Of a stretch of 64,000 nucleotides of DNA, positions 30,201-42,200 are shown in pieces (the stretch's first letter is position 1; each line of letters begins with the position of its first letter). The notes below the pieces were generated by a model, which worked only from the letters and a program-made list of their open reading frames with translations, ran no database searches and was not told where the DNA came from. Location: assembly GCF_020740795.1 (NCBI RefSeq), contig NC_067289.1, positions 24,726,608 to 24,790,607 on the forward strand. Direction: 5' to 3'. Source of the DNA: Apus apus. Lineage: Eukaryota; Chordata; Aves; Apodiformes; Apodidae. Made by a program: the position numbers and the translations under genes.

Positions 30201-33200
30201 GGATATTTCATAGAATCATAAACTGGTTTGGGTTGGAGGGACCTTAAAGCTCATCCAGTCCCATCTCCCTGCCATGAGCAGGGACACCTCCCACCAGCCC
30301 AGGCTGCTCCAAGCCCCATCCAACCTGCCCTTCAACACTGCCAGGGATGGGGCAGCCACAGCTTCCCTGGGCAACCTGGGCCAGGGTCTCACCACCCTCA
30401 CACTAAAGAATTTCCTTCTAATGTCCGACTTATATCTCCCCTCTTCCAGTTTTAAGCCACACCACCCCATCCCTGGTGGCACACGGGGTACTGCAGATGT
30501 TGGAGACCAGACTGACTGACTGACCTGGTTCCTGACTGACCCAGTGCAGGATGGAGAGCAGATACCCACAAGATTTCTGCAGCTTTCTGGAAAAACAAGC
30601 CAAGCCCATCCTGAAACAGCACCTAAAACTGCACGCAGATTTATTTGGCATTGAGGTGCAGCAGAGATCTGCCAGGCCCCTTGCTGTGCCCTGAGCCCCT
30701 CCACCCGTGGTAGAGCTCCTAATAATGGCTGGTGATAGCTCTTCTGGAGCTGCACCAATGGGTGCCAAGCCCAGACCACCTCCCGGGTGTGCTTTCATCA
30801 TGTTTGCAGAGGGAAGAACCTCAACTACACACTGAATCACAGACTAACAGATGCCAGCAACACTTTGACAGGACCAGCTGGTGTCATCACCACATGGGGG
30901 TCACAATGCCACAAGGCCAGGGGACACTGGATGCTAGGACCATCCACCAGCACCATCCAAACTGGGTGCACAGCCCATCCCCAGATCCAGCTGGGAGCAC
31001 CGGGACACGGCCAGGCCACCAAGGCTATTTTTGCCAGGGTCTGTCATTACCAGCCACAGACAACAACTATATTTAAAGTCCCAGACCCATGGGCAGCGCC
31101 TGGTTTTATCTCTGTAAAGCACAAGGGCTGTCACTGGATTTACAAACAGGAATTGGAACCACGGAGCCTTTGTTTTTATCTCCTTTTCCTTCCCAGGGGA
31201 TTTGCTAGTAAAAGCAAAACCAAGTCAAACTTCTGTCTCTCGAGTCACAGGGCAAATTGCCTTAAGACCCAGGGGTCTCGAGGTATGAGAAGGTGTTTGG
31301 AAACAGCTCTTTACATTTTTTTTATCATCAAGTGATATGAAAACGCGGGGGGGGGGGGGGGGAGGATGGTTTAACACTGCCGAGCACTTCCCTGCTCCAG
31401 CGCCCCAAACCCAGCACCCCGGGGAGGTGGTGGGCAGCACTGCGGCAGGTCCTGCCCCCTCCCAAGAGGCTGGCTGTTGGCAGACAAAACCCCCTTTTTG
31501 TCCCTTACCTTCTTATAACTCCCGTCCGAGGCCGGCGGTGCTGCTTTCCTGATGACGTCACCCATGCCATCACCCTTCCCACTCATCTCCTTCGCTCCCG
31601 GGTCCTCACGTGGCCGCTCCCACGCTCCCGCCGGAGCATCTCAAGTCCTTCCTCCGCTCCTCAATCCACACCACGGGATCAAGAACTCACCCTCAGAGCC
31701 AAGACCCTCAGCAACCCACCAGCCCCCGCCTGGGAAGCTTCCCTGGGCCCCTCTCGCCTCCCGCCCGCTCCGAAGCACCTTGCTTTTCCCTAATAAAGTC
31801 AACGGGAATCTCGGGCAGCTGATGAGAGGGAGGCGAGGGCCAGGGAAGCCGTGTCTTTCTCCAGCCACTGCCAGAGCTGGATAAAAATAGCCCCGAGCCC
31901 TCGGTGGCTCCACAAGGGCAGGAAAAATACCCGGTGTCTGATGTCAAAACCCAAACCCGGAGAGGGCAGGAGGAAGGAAGGGGTTTTTCTCCCAGGGTTT
32001 TCCCCGTGGAAGTTATCCCAATGAAATTCTGGAGATCTGGAGGAGCTGCCCAGGGCCAGGGCAGTGGTCCTCAGCCCTGGCACGGCTGCTGAGGATGGGC
32101 AGTCACAGCAATAGCAGCCACAAGATCAAATTTTGTTTTCATTCTTTACACAAAAACCACCTGCAAAGACCCCAGGGAGCTCTTGCTTGGCTAAACCAGC
32201 TTTTTCAGAACAAACAAACAAACAAACAAACAAACCCAAGCCCACAAGTTTCTAAGAATTCACCAACAGAGCTCAAAAAGGTGCCCAGGCTTCCCCTGCC
32301 ACCTGACTTGGAGAAGGAGAGCCCAGGGACCCCTGCACCTCCTGGTCCTACAAAGTTTAAAACCTACAAAGTTTACATGTTTAAATTATATATCCACATC
32401 ACGCTGACATAAGCTCACCCCAAATGCAAATTCTAGTTAGATTACTGGCATAAAAATCAAGCATCACAGCATCACTCTACTCTGAACCTCCAGGAAAAAA
32501 CAGTAGTAATAAAACAGATTGTTTAATTCCATTCCTGTCCCAGACCTTACAACTGCAATTCCCGAACGACACCAAGTTGTTCTCTGGATATTTCATTATT
32601 TTTAGTTCCCCACCACCACTGACTCATTGTGTCCTTTCCTGCCATTGCTAAATGAACTTCCTCTCCTGGCCCTGGGGATGGATCCTGACACAATACATTT
32701 GAAAAAGAAATAAATAATAAAATAAATCCCATAGCCAGAGAGGAAGGATGTGGTGGCCAGGAGCACTGGGTGGACTGGTGGGGGCTGAGCCTGCAACCTG
32801 CCACATGCCACACACTTCCCCTTCCCTTTGGGACAAATCCCTCATCCGTGGGAGGGGATGTCCCCACACCTCCTTGGAGCAGGTGGTGAATCCCAGCCCG
32901 GTCCTCCTGTTCCCAGGGGGATGCTGCATGAACACACACTACATTCAAGCCACCCCTCTGCAGGCTGACATCAAAGTCACCCCTAAGGGTTAGAAGTGAC
33001 ACAGTTTGCCAAAAATATATTTAGCACTTTTCACCCACGTTTTTTAAAATGCTTTTATCCCCCACGCCAGGTTTCAGGGAGCTCAGCTCTGCCCTACCCT
33101 CTGAGCTGGGATGCTCCAGGCCCAGCCTCATGGAGCAAATCCCACAGAGCCGGTCTTGGTCTCCAGTGAAAACTCTTGCTCCCACCAGGTGCCTCGTTCA

Positions 33201-36200
33201 AGGCAGCAGGAGAAAACCAAACTTGGTCAAGAAGCATGGCTGGAGGGCCCTGCACCCTGGAGGCACATCTGGGTGCCCTCCTTGGTGGCTAGGACTAGAC
33301 CCAACCCTGCACTCCTGGGAGGGACATCTCCTTAGCAGCAGAGAAGAGCCCAGCTAAACTCTGGGTATCAAAACCACAAAAGAAATGTTGTGGTTCCCTC
33401 AGGGCAGGGACCAAACTTCTTGGTGTTCAGCCCTTTTCCCAAGTGATGCAAAGAGGGCAGACAGGCAGCACTGCTGCCTGCACCCACCTGCCCCACAAAC
33501 ACCCACCACAGGCAACCAGCCTCTGCTTCAAACCCACCCACCCAGCGACCACACAATCACCCTTTATCCTTAGCATTTCAACAAACAAAAAAGCACAGGT
33601 GGGTGGGTCTAGGCTGGCAGGTCCAAGCCATGTGGGCATCACTCACCGAGGGCTCCTTACATCTCAGATGGCACCAGGAGGAAACCAGCCCCTGTGGTCC
33701 CAGCAGCCACCGTGATGCTGGTGTGTGTGGGGGGACACAGCCTGTTTTTTCCTTTTTATAGGATGAAGGGAAAGCTTAGGATGGGTGAATCTGGAGCAAC
33801 TGGGCTGCCCCTGGGATGGGAGCACATGGCCACAGAGCCAGCACTGCAAGGAAGGTGCTGGCTGGGGAAGCAGTGCTGGGATGGGCTGTCAGTGAGGAGA
33901 GGAAATAGGACACACCAAGTTTTGTGGGATTTAAGCACTTGCCAGTTGCTTAGGGGCCAGGAGGCAGCTAAATTTAACTTGACTGTGCATACATCATGCT
34001 TGGGCAATGAAAAGAAACCCCTCAAGGCTCTTGGGAGAGAAATGCTCCATCGGGGGGAGGAATGCAGCCCCGCTTCCTGCTGGGAATCAGCCCCCACATG
34101 CCACCAGTTATTGAGGTAGTAGACAAAAAGCCCCCTCAATTTCCAGGGAAGTTCAAGGAAAGCACTTGGAGCACACTCCCTGCCAGACTGGTGTTCACAG
34201 CCACAGGACCCCCAGACCAGGGACAAGAGGTGACTTCCAGATTGGTCAAAATCTCAAGTTGCTCTAATTATCTCATTTATTTCATTCATTTATTTCACTG
34301 TAAGGTGGGAATCAATCCCTCCTGCAGAGCCCCTTCCCAACACAGCATCCTTCCAGCACAGAGCACTGGTACAAGGGACTCTACAAAGAGCCCCTGCAAG
34401 TCAAGAGATGAGCTGGACCATCTCCTCCCCCTGATGATCCTTCCCTCAGCTTTAGCCCACCAAGTGCTTCCCACCGACTCCGCAGTGCTTTCATTTTTGA
34501 TCCCTGTCTAAACAAGGAGGCCTCCAGCCCCAGCCCTCCATCCTGCAGGCTTGATTTTATTTTCTTGGGAGTGGTTTGGGATGCAGGAGCATCCCTCCAG
34601 CACGGCAGGTGCCAGTGAGGGCCCAGGCCAGCAGCTCTCCCACTCTGCCAATGCTCCACAGTGGCTTTCGTGGCATCTGAGGTTTTCTCCAAGTCTCCTG
34701 GGGTTACATTCTGCCACGGGAAGTTGCCTTTGCTTCGATGAAAAGGGTATTTCTACCCACCATGGAAGCCTTACAAAACCCTGAAGGTATCAAACAAAAG
34801 AAACCTCCTGTCATTTTTCACATCAGATTGCTTTTTTTTTTTTTTTTTTCTGTTGTTTTTCCCCCTTGTTAATTTTCTGTGCATGTGGAAAGTCTGGTAA
34901 CATCTCCAGAGAGACCCTCTCTCCAGCAGATAGCTCAGACCGTGACCGATGCCAGCGCACGGAGCCAAAACTGGTTCCCACGGGCAACTGCCTGCTTGGA
35001 GGCTCCAGCCTTGGGCAGGGGCTCCAGGGGGGTTCTCTGCTCTTAAAGACACATTAGGAATCAACCCAAGGAGACAATGGAAATCCAGACATATCACCCA
35101 CTCCTGTGGTGGCAGCAAAGTAACACAGACAAGGCCAGTAACAGCCCCCAGACTCACGTTTTGCTCTGTGCAACATTGGGCAGAGCTGAAAAAAGGCATT
35201 TACAAAGCAAACTGAAGCACTGGCTATGGCTGCAGGCCAGGAAAGTACTGCTAATATCTTAGAATAAAACACCTATTTCCATCTTAGGGCCTGATCTGCA
35301 CACTGCACTAGTTTATTTAATTCTGTGCAGGCTTGGGACCTCACAAAACATCACCCGATGTGCACGAGCTGACATTTATCTTGTCAAACCGTAGAAGAAA
35401 TAAGCAGCCCTGAAGAAAATGCTTGGCATAGGATAATAAATCAGTGTCAATAGGAAAAAGAGAAATAACTAAGAGAGAAGAAATACAGGGAAGGAAGAGT
35501 GGCAGCAGCCTGCGTGATGCAGCCACGGGAAAGATGTCAGGGACCTCCTGACCGTGGAGGACCTGGCCTAAATCCACGGCAATGAACCTGACTTGGCGAC
35601 GTGCAAATCCCCAGGGAGGGCCCAGGGCCACTCGAATTCCAGAGAGCAGCAGTGCCAGCTCATTTGTGGGGTGAAATGGGACTTCCCAGGCATGGCATAC
35701 GACAGAAACGCCCTCCTCTTCCTCAGCACCCTCACTGACACCCCAGCCACCACGCAGTCATGTCCCAGCTTGGATTTCTCCAGAACAACCACATTTTCAG
35801 CTTTTCCTTCAGTGTTGGTTCATTCCTCCTTTTGGCTTAATTTTAGTTCATTTAGTACCTTCAAGAAAAGGGGTGTGAGGAGGAAGGAGAGCAGTGACAT
35901 GCTGCCACCCTGCTCCCCCCAGGGCACTGGGGGCAGCCACCAAAATCTTATTAAAACATCCTCTCACTGCTGACTTCCAGGCTGATCTGGAAACCAGGAT
36001 CACCAGCCACAAAAGGATCAAACCTCAGCCTTTAGGTTAAGGGGTTTGGGAGGGGACTAGGGGAGGGGGTTGCTCCTCATCATTGCAGTGTCACAGGAAG
36101 GCCTGGAAACTGATCCCCCATCTGAAAGACCATTTTTTAGGCCAGCCTTTTTTTGATTTGGCGATTTCTCTGTTTTCTGCCCCTTTTCACTCTTCACGTT

Positions 36201-39200
36201 TATTGGTTTATAGGAGAGGAATCAGGTCACAACCACGCAAGGAGATTAAAGCAGAGAAAAGGCAGCAGAGCCCAACGCATTAACATGCAGGGATGCTGAT
36301 CCCATCCCATCCCCATCCCACACGGACCAGGCTTCCCTGGAAACAATGCTCAACCTTTAACCCTTCCCTGCCCACCAGCACGTTGGGAAAACATCCGCTG
36401 CACACAAACAATGGCACCATTTATGAAGGCACTAAGAGAGCAACAGGCTCCGAGCTGCAGAAAAATCAGATCCCCTAAAACAGAGGCTGGAAAAACACCA
36501 ACAACAAACCAAAACAACAAACCCCTCAGGATTGAATTTTTTTTTTAAAACGAAAGAGCTAAAAATGGAAATTAATTTCCGGAAGGTTTTGCTGGATTGA
36601 AACCATTCAGTGAAAAAAAATCTCTTTAACTCTGTCTGTACATAAATACGCTTGGGTGCCCTGGTGATGTATTTTGCAATATGAGCTACTCGACACAGAC
36701 TTGAATTCACTGCAGTGGTGGTGGGTAAAAAAACCGACCAACAAACAAGGGTGAGCAAAGCCCCATCTCCCGAGGGTTCAGCTCGGCCTCTGGGAATGCC
36801 TCTTGGCTATTCTGCAAAAGAACCCACCCCACAGCACGTAGGCAAACGTGCTTCTCAGCCTCGGCTGTGGCAGGGGGGGTGGGTGTCTGTGCATTTAACA
36901 ACCTGCCTGCAGCACGGAGCCCTCAACCTGCCCGTTCCCGTGCAGGTGCACCCACCCTCTCCTCTCCAGACACCCTGACACCGCTCAGCACACAGTTACG
37001 GGTCCCCAGGGCCCCCCCTCGCCCAAGGATGGGGCAGCCACGATGGATGCTCCGAGAGCGAAACGCTCATCCCCAAACCCATCACCAGTTCCGGCGGGGA
37101 TTATTCAGCAGCACAGCACACACCAGGGCTGAAAAATAACCATCCCGCAGCTCAGCCCTCACGCTGCCACCAACCTGGGAGGCGCCCAGACATATGCCAC
37201 GGATTCTAGCCGAAAATGGGCATCGCTCCCCCTGCGGCGGCTCCGTAAGTGCAAAAACGCAGCTCGGTCGTTTACACGGAGCAGTTTCATCCAGGCAGAT
37301 ACCGGGGGGGCAGATGCCGGGGGGGGGGCAGATGCGGAGTGGCAGATGCGGGGGGGGCAGATGCATCCCCTGCACAGGCGAGCATCGCATGGCGAGCACA
37401 AAAGCCCGGCGGGCGACCGGCTTCTCCTCGCTACGGCTGCTTTAAACCCGCTGCCTGGTGAGCCTGGGGCGGGGGGGGGCGCACACGGACTAGGAGCCCA
37501 CCCTTCAAGGCCGACCAGAGGGAGCCAGGGCCGGGGATGGGGTCGGCGAGGATGGGAGGGGCGGGAGGGGGCACTTCGGATGTGGGATGCGCTAGGATGG
37601 GGGGGTTGCTGGGATGGGGGGGTTGCTGGGATGGGGGGGAGGGGGGCCAGGCCGCGTTCGCCCCTTACCTGGTAGGAGCAGTTCTCCTGGTGAACCATCT
37701 CCGAGCATCATCCGGCGCTGCCGTCCAACCGGCAGCGAACGCAGCCGCCCCGCGGGGGTCTCCGGCCCCGGTGTGGGGGGGGGAGGAGGAGGAGGGGGAG
37801 GAGGATGGGGAGGATGGGGCAGAAGCAGGCTGGGAGCCCGGGCTAGCCGCCCGCCGGTAAGATGGATGCTGCCGCGCTGCTCCGCCTGCGCAGCGGCGGC
37901 CCCAAAGGAGGGGGGGGGGGGGTCCGGTCCCGCCCCCGGCTGCGCTGGTGGCACAAAAGAGCGAGGGGGGGGCTGCGCGCAGGCCTGCGGGAAAAACAAA
38001 TCCCCCCGCCCAGGTCGGTGTTTTCCCCCCCAGACACTGCGCTGTGGAGGGGAAACCCCCCCACACACACACCCCCCAGCTCCCCCCAGCCCCGGGGCGA
38101 TGCTGCGGCAGATGCGGTTCCAGCCCCCCCGCAGCCCGGCGGGGATGGATGCGGCTCCCGGCCCCGCAGCTGCCCGCACCGCCTGCCCCGGGGCTGCCGG
38201 GCCCGCCGCCCGCACGTCCCTCCTCCTCTGCCGCAGACACGCAGCGCGATCTGCTCCGGAGAAGGCTCTGCCAGACCTGGCCAGCTCATTATTTCCCCCC
38301 CCCCCGCCCCAGCCAATATTGAAATATTCAGTGATTATAGCAAGTAGCATCACAGAACTGCTTTGGTTGGGAAGCACTTGTAAGATCATCAAGTCTGATG
38401 GTTACCCCCAGCCCTGCCAAGGCCACCACTGCCCCACATCCCTCAGCACCATCTCCAGGGCTTTGAAACCCCTCCAGGGTTGGGGACTCCACCCCTGCCC
38501 TGGGCAGCCTGGGCCAGGGCCTGAGAGCCCTTGCCAGGAAGAAATGGTTCCTGATATCCAATCTCAACCTCCCCTGGCACAACATGAGGCCATCTCCTCT
38601 TGTTCCCTGGGAGCAGAGCCGTCCCCCCTGGCTCCAACCTCCTCTCAGGCAGCTGCAGAGCCAGCAGGTCTCCCCTCAGCCTCCTTTGCTCCAGGCTGAA
38701 CACCCCCAGCTCCCTCAGCTGCTCCTCCTAAGACCTGTGCTCCCTTCCCCAGATCCACTGCCCTTCTCTGGACACGCTCCAGCCCCTCCATGTCCCTTTT
38801 CTCACCCAAAACTGACCCCAGGATTCGAGGCACAGTCTCCCCAGTACCCAACATAAGGGGCCAATCCCTGCCCTGCTCCTGCTGGCCACACTACTGGTGA
38901 CACAATCCAGGATGGCCACCGCCTTCTTGGCCACCTGGGCACACACTGGCTCATACTCAGCTGCTGCCAACGAGCACCCCCAGGTCCTTTTCTGCTGGGC
39001 ACTTTGCAGCCCCTCTGCCCCAAGCCTGGAGTGTTGCAGGGGGCTGGTGTGACCCAAGTGCAGGACCAGGGACTTGGCCTTGTTGAACCTCATACAATTG
39101 ACTTCAGCCCATGAACCCAGCCTGTCCAGGACCCTCTGCAGTGCCTTCCTAGCATCAGGCAGATCAGACTCACTCTCAACTTGCTGTCATCTGCAAGCTG

Positions 39201-42200
39201 ACTGAGGGTGCACTCGATCCCCTCATCCAGATCATTGATAAAGATACTAAAGAGAACTGTCTCCAACACTGAGCAAATACTGCAAGATCAAGCAAACATC
39301 CACCACTGGCCCTGCAGGTGCTTTCTGCAGGGTGATGGCTGGGGCTGAACTGGCACACACAGCCTGGGGACAGTGAAGTCCCCATGTCCCAGGGCTGGGA
39401 AGCCCCTCTGCAGGCCCCCCAGCATCACACGCCCACCAAGAATTCACTGCCATTTGCAGAACACTCCATTGCTATCCCAAAATACCCTTCTGAGATGATC
39501 AAACTTTCTTCCCTGTTTGCAAGCTCAGGCTGGAGGCCTGACACATGGAGGGAACAGAATCCTAATTTTGCTTTCTATTTTAAAAGTCCTTAATTAGAGA
39601 GACTGGAAAGAACAGTGGGGCAAGTGGGTAGTTCATAATTCCCTGCATCTGCAACCTGCTGGGTGTCTCGGCTCAGTTTGACTTCACTGCTCACCTTCCA
39701 GGGGTGACATGTACCCTGATAGTCTCATTGGGAAGACTTTGGGGCTGGCCACAGCCACAGCTAAGTGTGAGCATGCAAGAGGTCTCATGTTCAAGCCCCA
39801 TTTTCAGCTAGAAAAGGCCCATCTGAGTGACACCAGAACACCCTGAGGGCTCGTACCATGCACTGGGCACTCTCATGCAGGCGGGCAAGAGAGCTTTGGG
39901 TTGCAACTGAAAGGAACTCCATCTCTCCTTGCCTGCCCCTGTTCATCAAACGGGGCTTTATTCTGCTCCCAGGGGCAGCCAGCTGTGGCTGCCCTCAGAA
40001 ACACACGTGACTGAAACCCAGAAACACTTGCTCAGTGTCTCAGATCTGATTCCCTGGCACCAGATGTGCCTCTGGGGGAAAAAAAAAAAAAAGAGGAAAG
40101 AAAAAGAAAAGCCTTTTGTACAATCATCACTGCTAGAGCTTTGCCAGCTTCTCAGGCTGGAGAAGCCATGGGTGGATGGAGAGTCCCCCGAGTCCCCATG
40201 CAGCTGGGCAGCACGGATGGAGAGAGACCCCCAGACCCTCCTCAGCTCCAACCATCCTCCCCAGTAGAATGATAGAACAGTTTGGACTGGAAGTGACCTT
40301 GAAGCTCATCTAATTCCAATGACAGGGACACCTGCCACCAGCCCAGGTTGCTCCAAGCCCCATCCAACCTGCCCTTCAACACTGCCAGGGATGGGGCAGC
40401 CACAGCTTCTCTGGGCAGCCTGGGTCAGGGTCTCACCACTCTCACAGTGAAGAATTTCCTCCTCACGTCTCACCTAAATCTGTGCTCTTCCAGTTAGACC
40501 TTTAATTTAAAAAGAAAAAAAAAATAAAATAGAATAATAGAATCATAGCATCATTAAGGTTGGAAGGGACCTTAAAGACCATCAAGCTCCAACCCCCCTG
40601 CCCTGAGCAGGGAACCACCAGACCAGGCTGCACAAAACCTCATCCAACCTGGCCTTAAAAACCTCCAGGGATGGGGCATCAACAACCTCCCTGGGCAACC
40701 CATCCCAGTTTCTCACCACCCTTAGAGTGAAGAATTCCTTCCTAATATCTCACCTCGTTCTGCATTAGTCTTTAAGAGAGGATGAAGCTGTGCCTGTTTT
40801 TTACTGCATCTGCACAGACACCCCATTCAATCAGGCAGCTATGTCCAAACATCAAAATGAACCAAAACCACTTTTCAGCATTCTGCATCAATCTTGGCCT
40901 TACTTTGGAGAAGGATCTGTGGCAAGCTAAAAGCAGCTCTGCATATGACATCATCCCTAATGCCATTTAATATGTGCATCACAAGGAAAACTCCCCAAAT
41001 CACCCCCCACTTCCCACGGGTGGCTCTATCTATACCAGCAGTGACTCAGAGCCGCCCCGCACGGCGCTGAGACCCACGGAGACTGCACCAGCCTCCCTGC
41101 ACCAGGGCCTGGTGTGGCACAGGGAGAAACCCCCCCAGCCTATTTAACAGCTTCTTCCTTTTGCAAAATAGCCCGGGGGATACAGCTACCTTGGCTTTAA
41201 CGTGTCACCTGCTGCAGAAAAGCCACCGGTTTGCAGCAAGGCTCTTCCCACCCCGGCATGAGCCCGGAAAGGACCAGACATCACCCTCCTCCTCTGGATT
41301 TGCTCCTCCTTTCCATATCCATTTGCTATTGCGAGGTCAGAGACGAGGCAGGCAGGGAGGTCATAATTAAAGCAGTGAGTGATTAAACTGAGTGAAAGGC
41401 TTCTGGCAGCAGGCCAGGTGGGTCAATGGGAACTGGGTGAAGGCACCGAACAGGCGCTGCTGGTGTCTGTGGAGGCACCACCTGCTGGGAAGCCCCAGGA
41501 AATCCCGAGGGACCCCCAAACAGCCCCTCTCAGCTAGGAAGAACCCCTACACTGCCTCCTTTTGCCTTGCTTATCAAGGCAGCCTCCAACTTACAGCACT
41601 TAAGAGACAATCTAGACAGGTTTTCCTCAAGCTTTCACCCAAAGGAGCTCTGAACTAGAAACGTGTGGCTCAGAAAGCCCTGGAGAACATCTCCAGGGGG
41701 ATCTGACACCAAGCTGCAGACACCCACATGAAGCCATTTCCTTCTAAACCCACTTTCCAGCTCTGCTGCTGTACACATCTTTCAGTTGCCTTTTTGTTTT
41801 CTTTTCTTTTCTTTTTTAAACTTACAGAAAGCCCCCTGGCTGGTCCCACAGCACATCTGTATTCCCAGCAGGAGGTGGCAACCACAGGCAGCAAGTCCTG
41901 GCCCCATGGCAGCCTTGGGCTTTCCCTGCCTGCTGTGCCTGGGCCCCAGGAAATCATTAACAGGGGAGAGGGGAGGTTATCAACTCTCCCATCATCATTC
42001 CTACGCTGGGAAAACATTCCTTGAAAAAAATAAAGCTGGGCAGCAAAGCCAAACCCTCTGGTTCAGTGCCTGGGTGTGGGGCACGTTCTCCCTGCAGTAG
42101 GAGGGGAGGGAAGGAGCCCGGACGTGTTACTCACATGAAAGCCACAGACAGCCCTTTTCCTTGTTTTGTCACCTCTCCCCGTCCCACACACTTATTTTTA

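Larger units (their letters stand above)
30476..37290 (-). other. SCHIP1: SCHIP1 intron sequence
   Basis: About 6.8 kb of mostly unique intron. It includes a 16-base G run (31347-31362), an (AAAC)n array (32209-32235) and a poly-T run near 34832. I see no exon or CR1 copy I can support. Confidence 0.5.
37300..38310 (-). promoter_or_regulatory. SCHIP1: CpG-island promoter for short SCHIP1 form
   Basis: About 1 kb of very GC-rich, CpG-rich DNA centred on the ten-codon first exon, sharply different from the AT-rich intron on both sides. No TATA box was seen upstream of 37698, so a dispersed CpG-type promoter is inferred. Confidence 0.65.

Noticed and set aside
30216-30840. Open frames of 136-187 codons on the - strand
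   Set aside because: Largely translated CR1 3' sequence and its flank. Not a gene.
37614-38699. 361-codon + strand open frame
   Set aside because: Product of GC-rich, stop-poor DNA running into a reverse CR1 copy. No recognisable domain.
38340-39320. CR1 copy as a possible intact retrotransposon
   Set aside because: Only about 1 kb of the 3' region is present. No reverse transcriptase or endonuclease frame, so it is a dead fragment.
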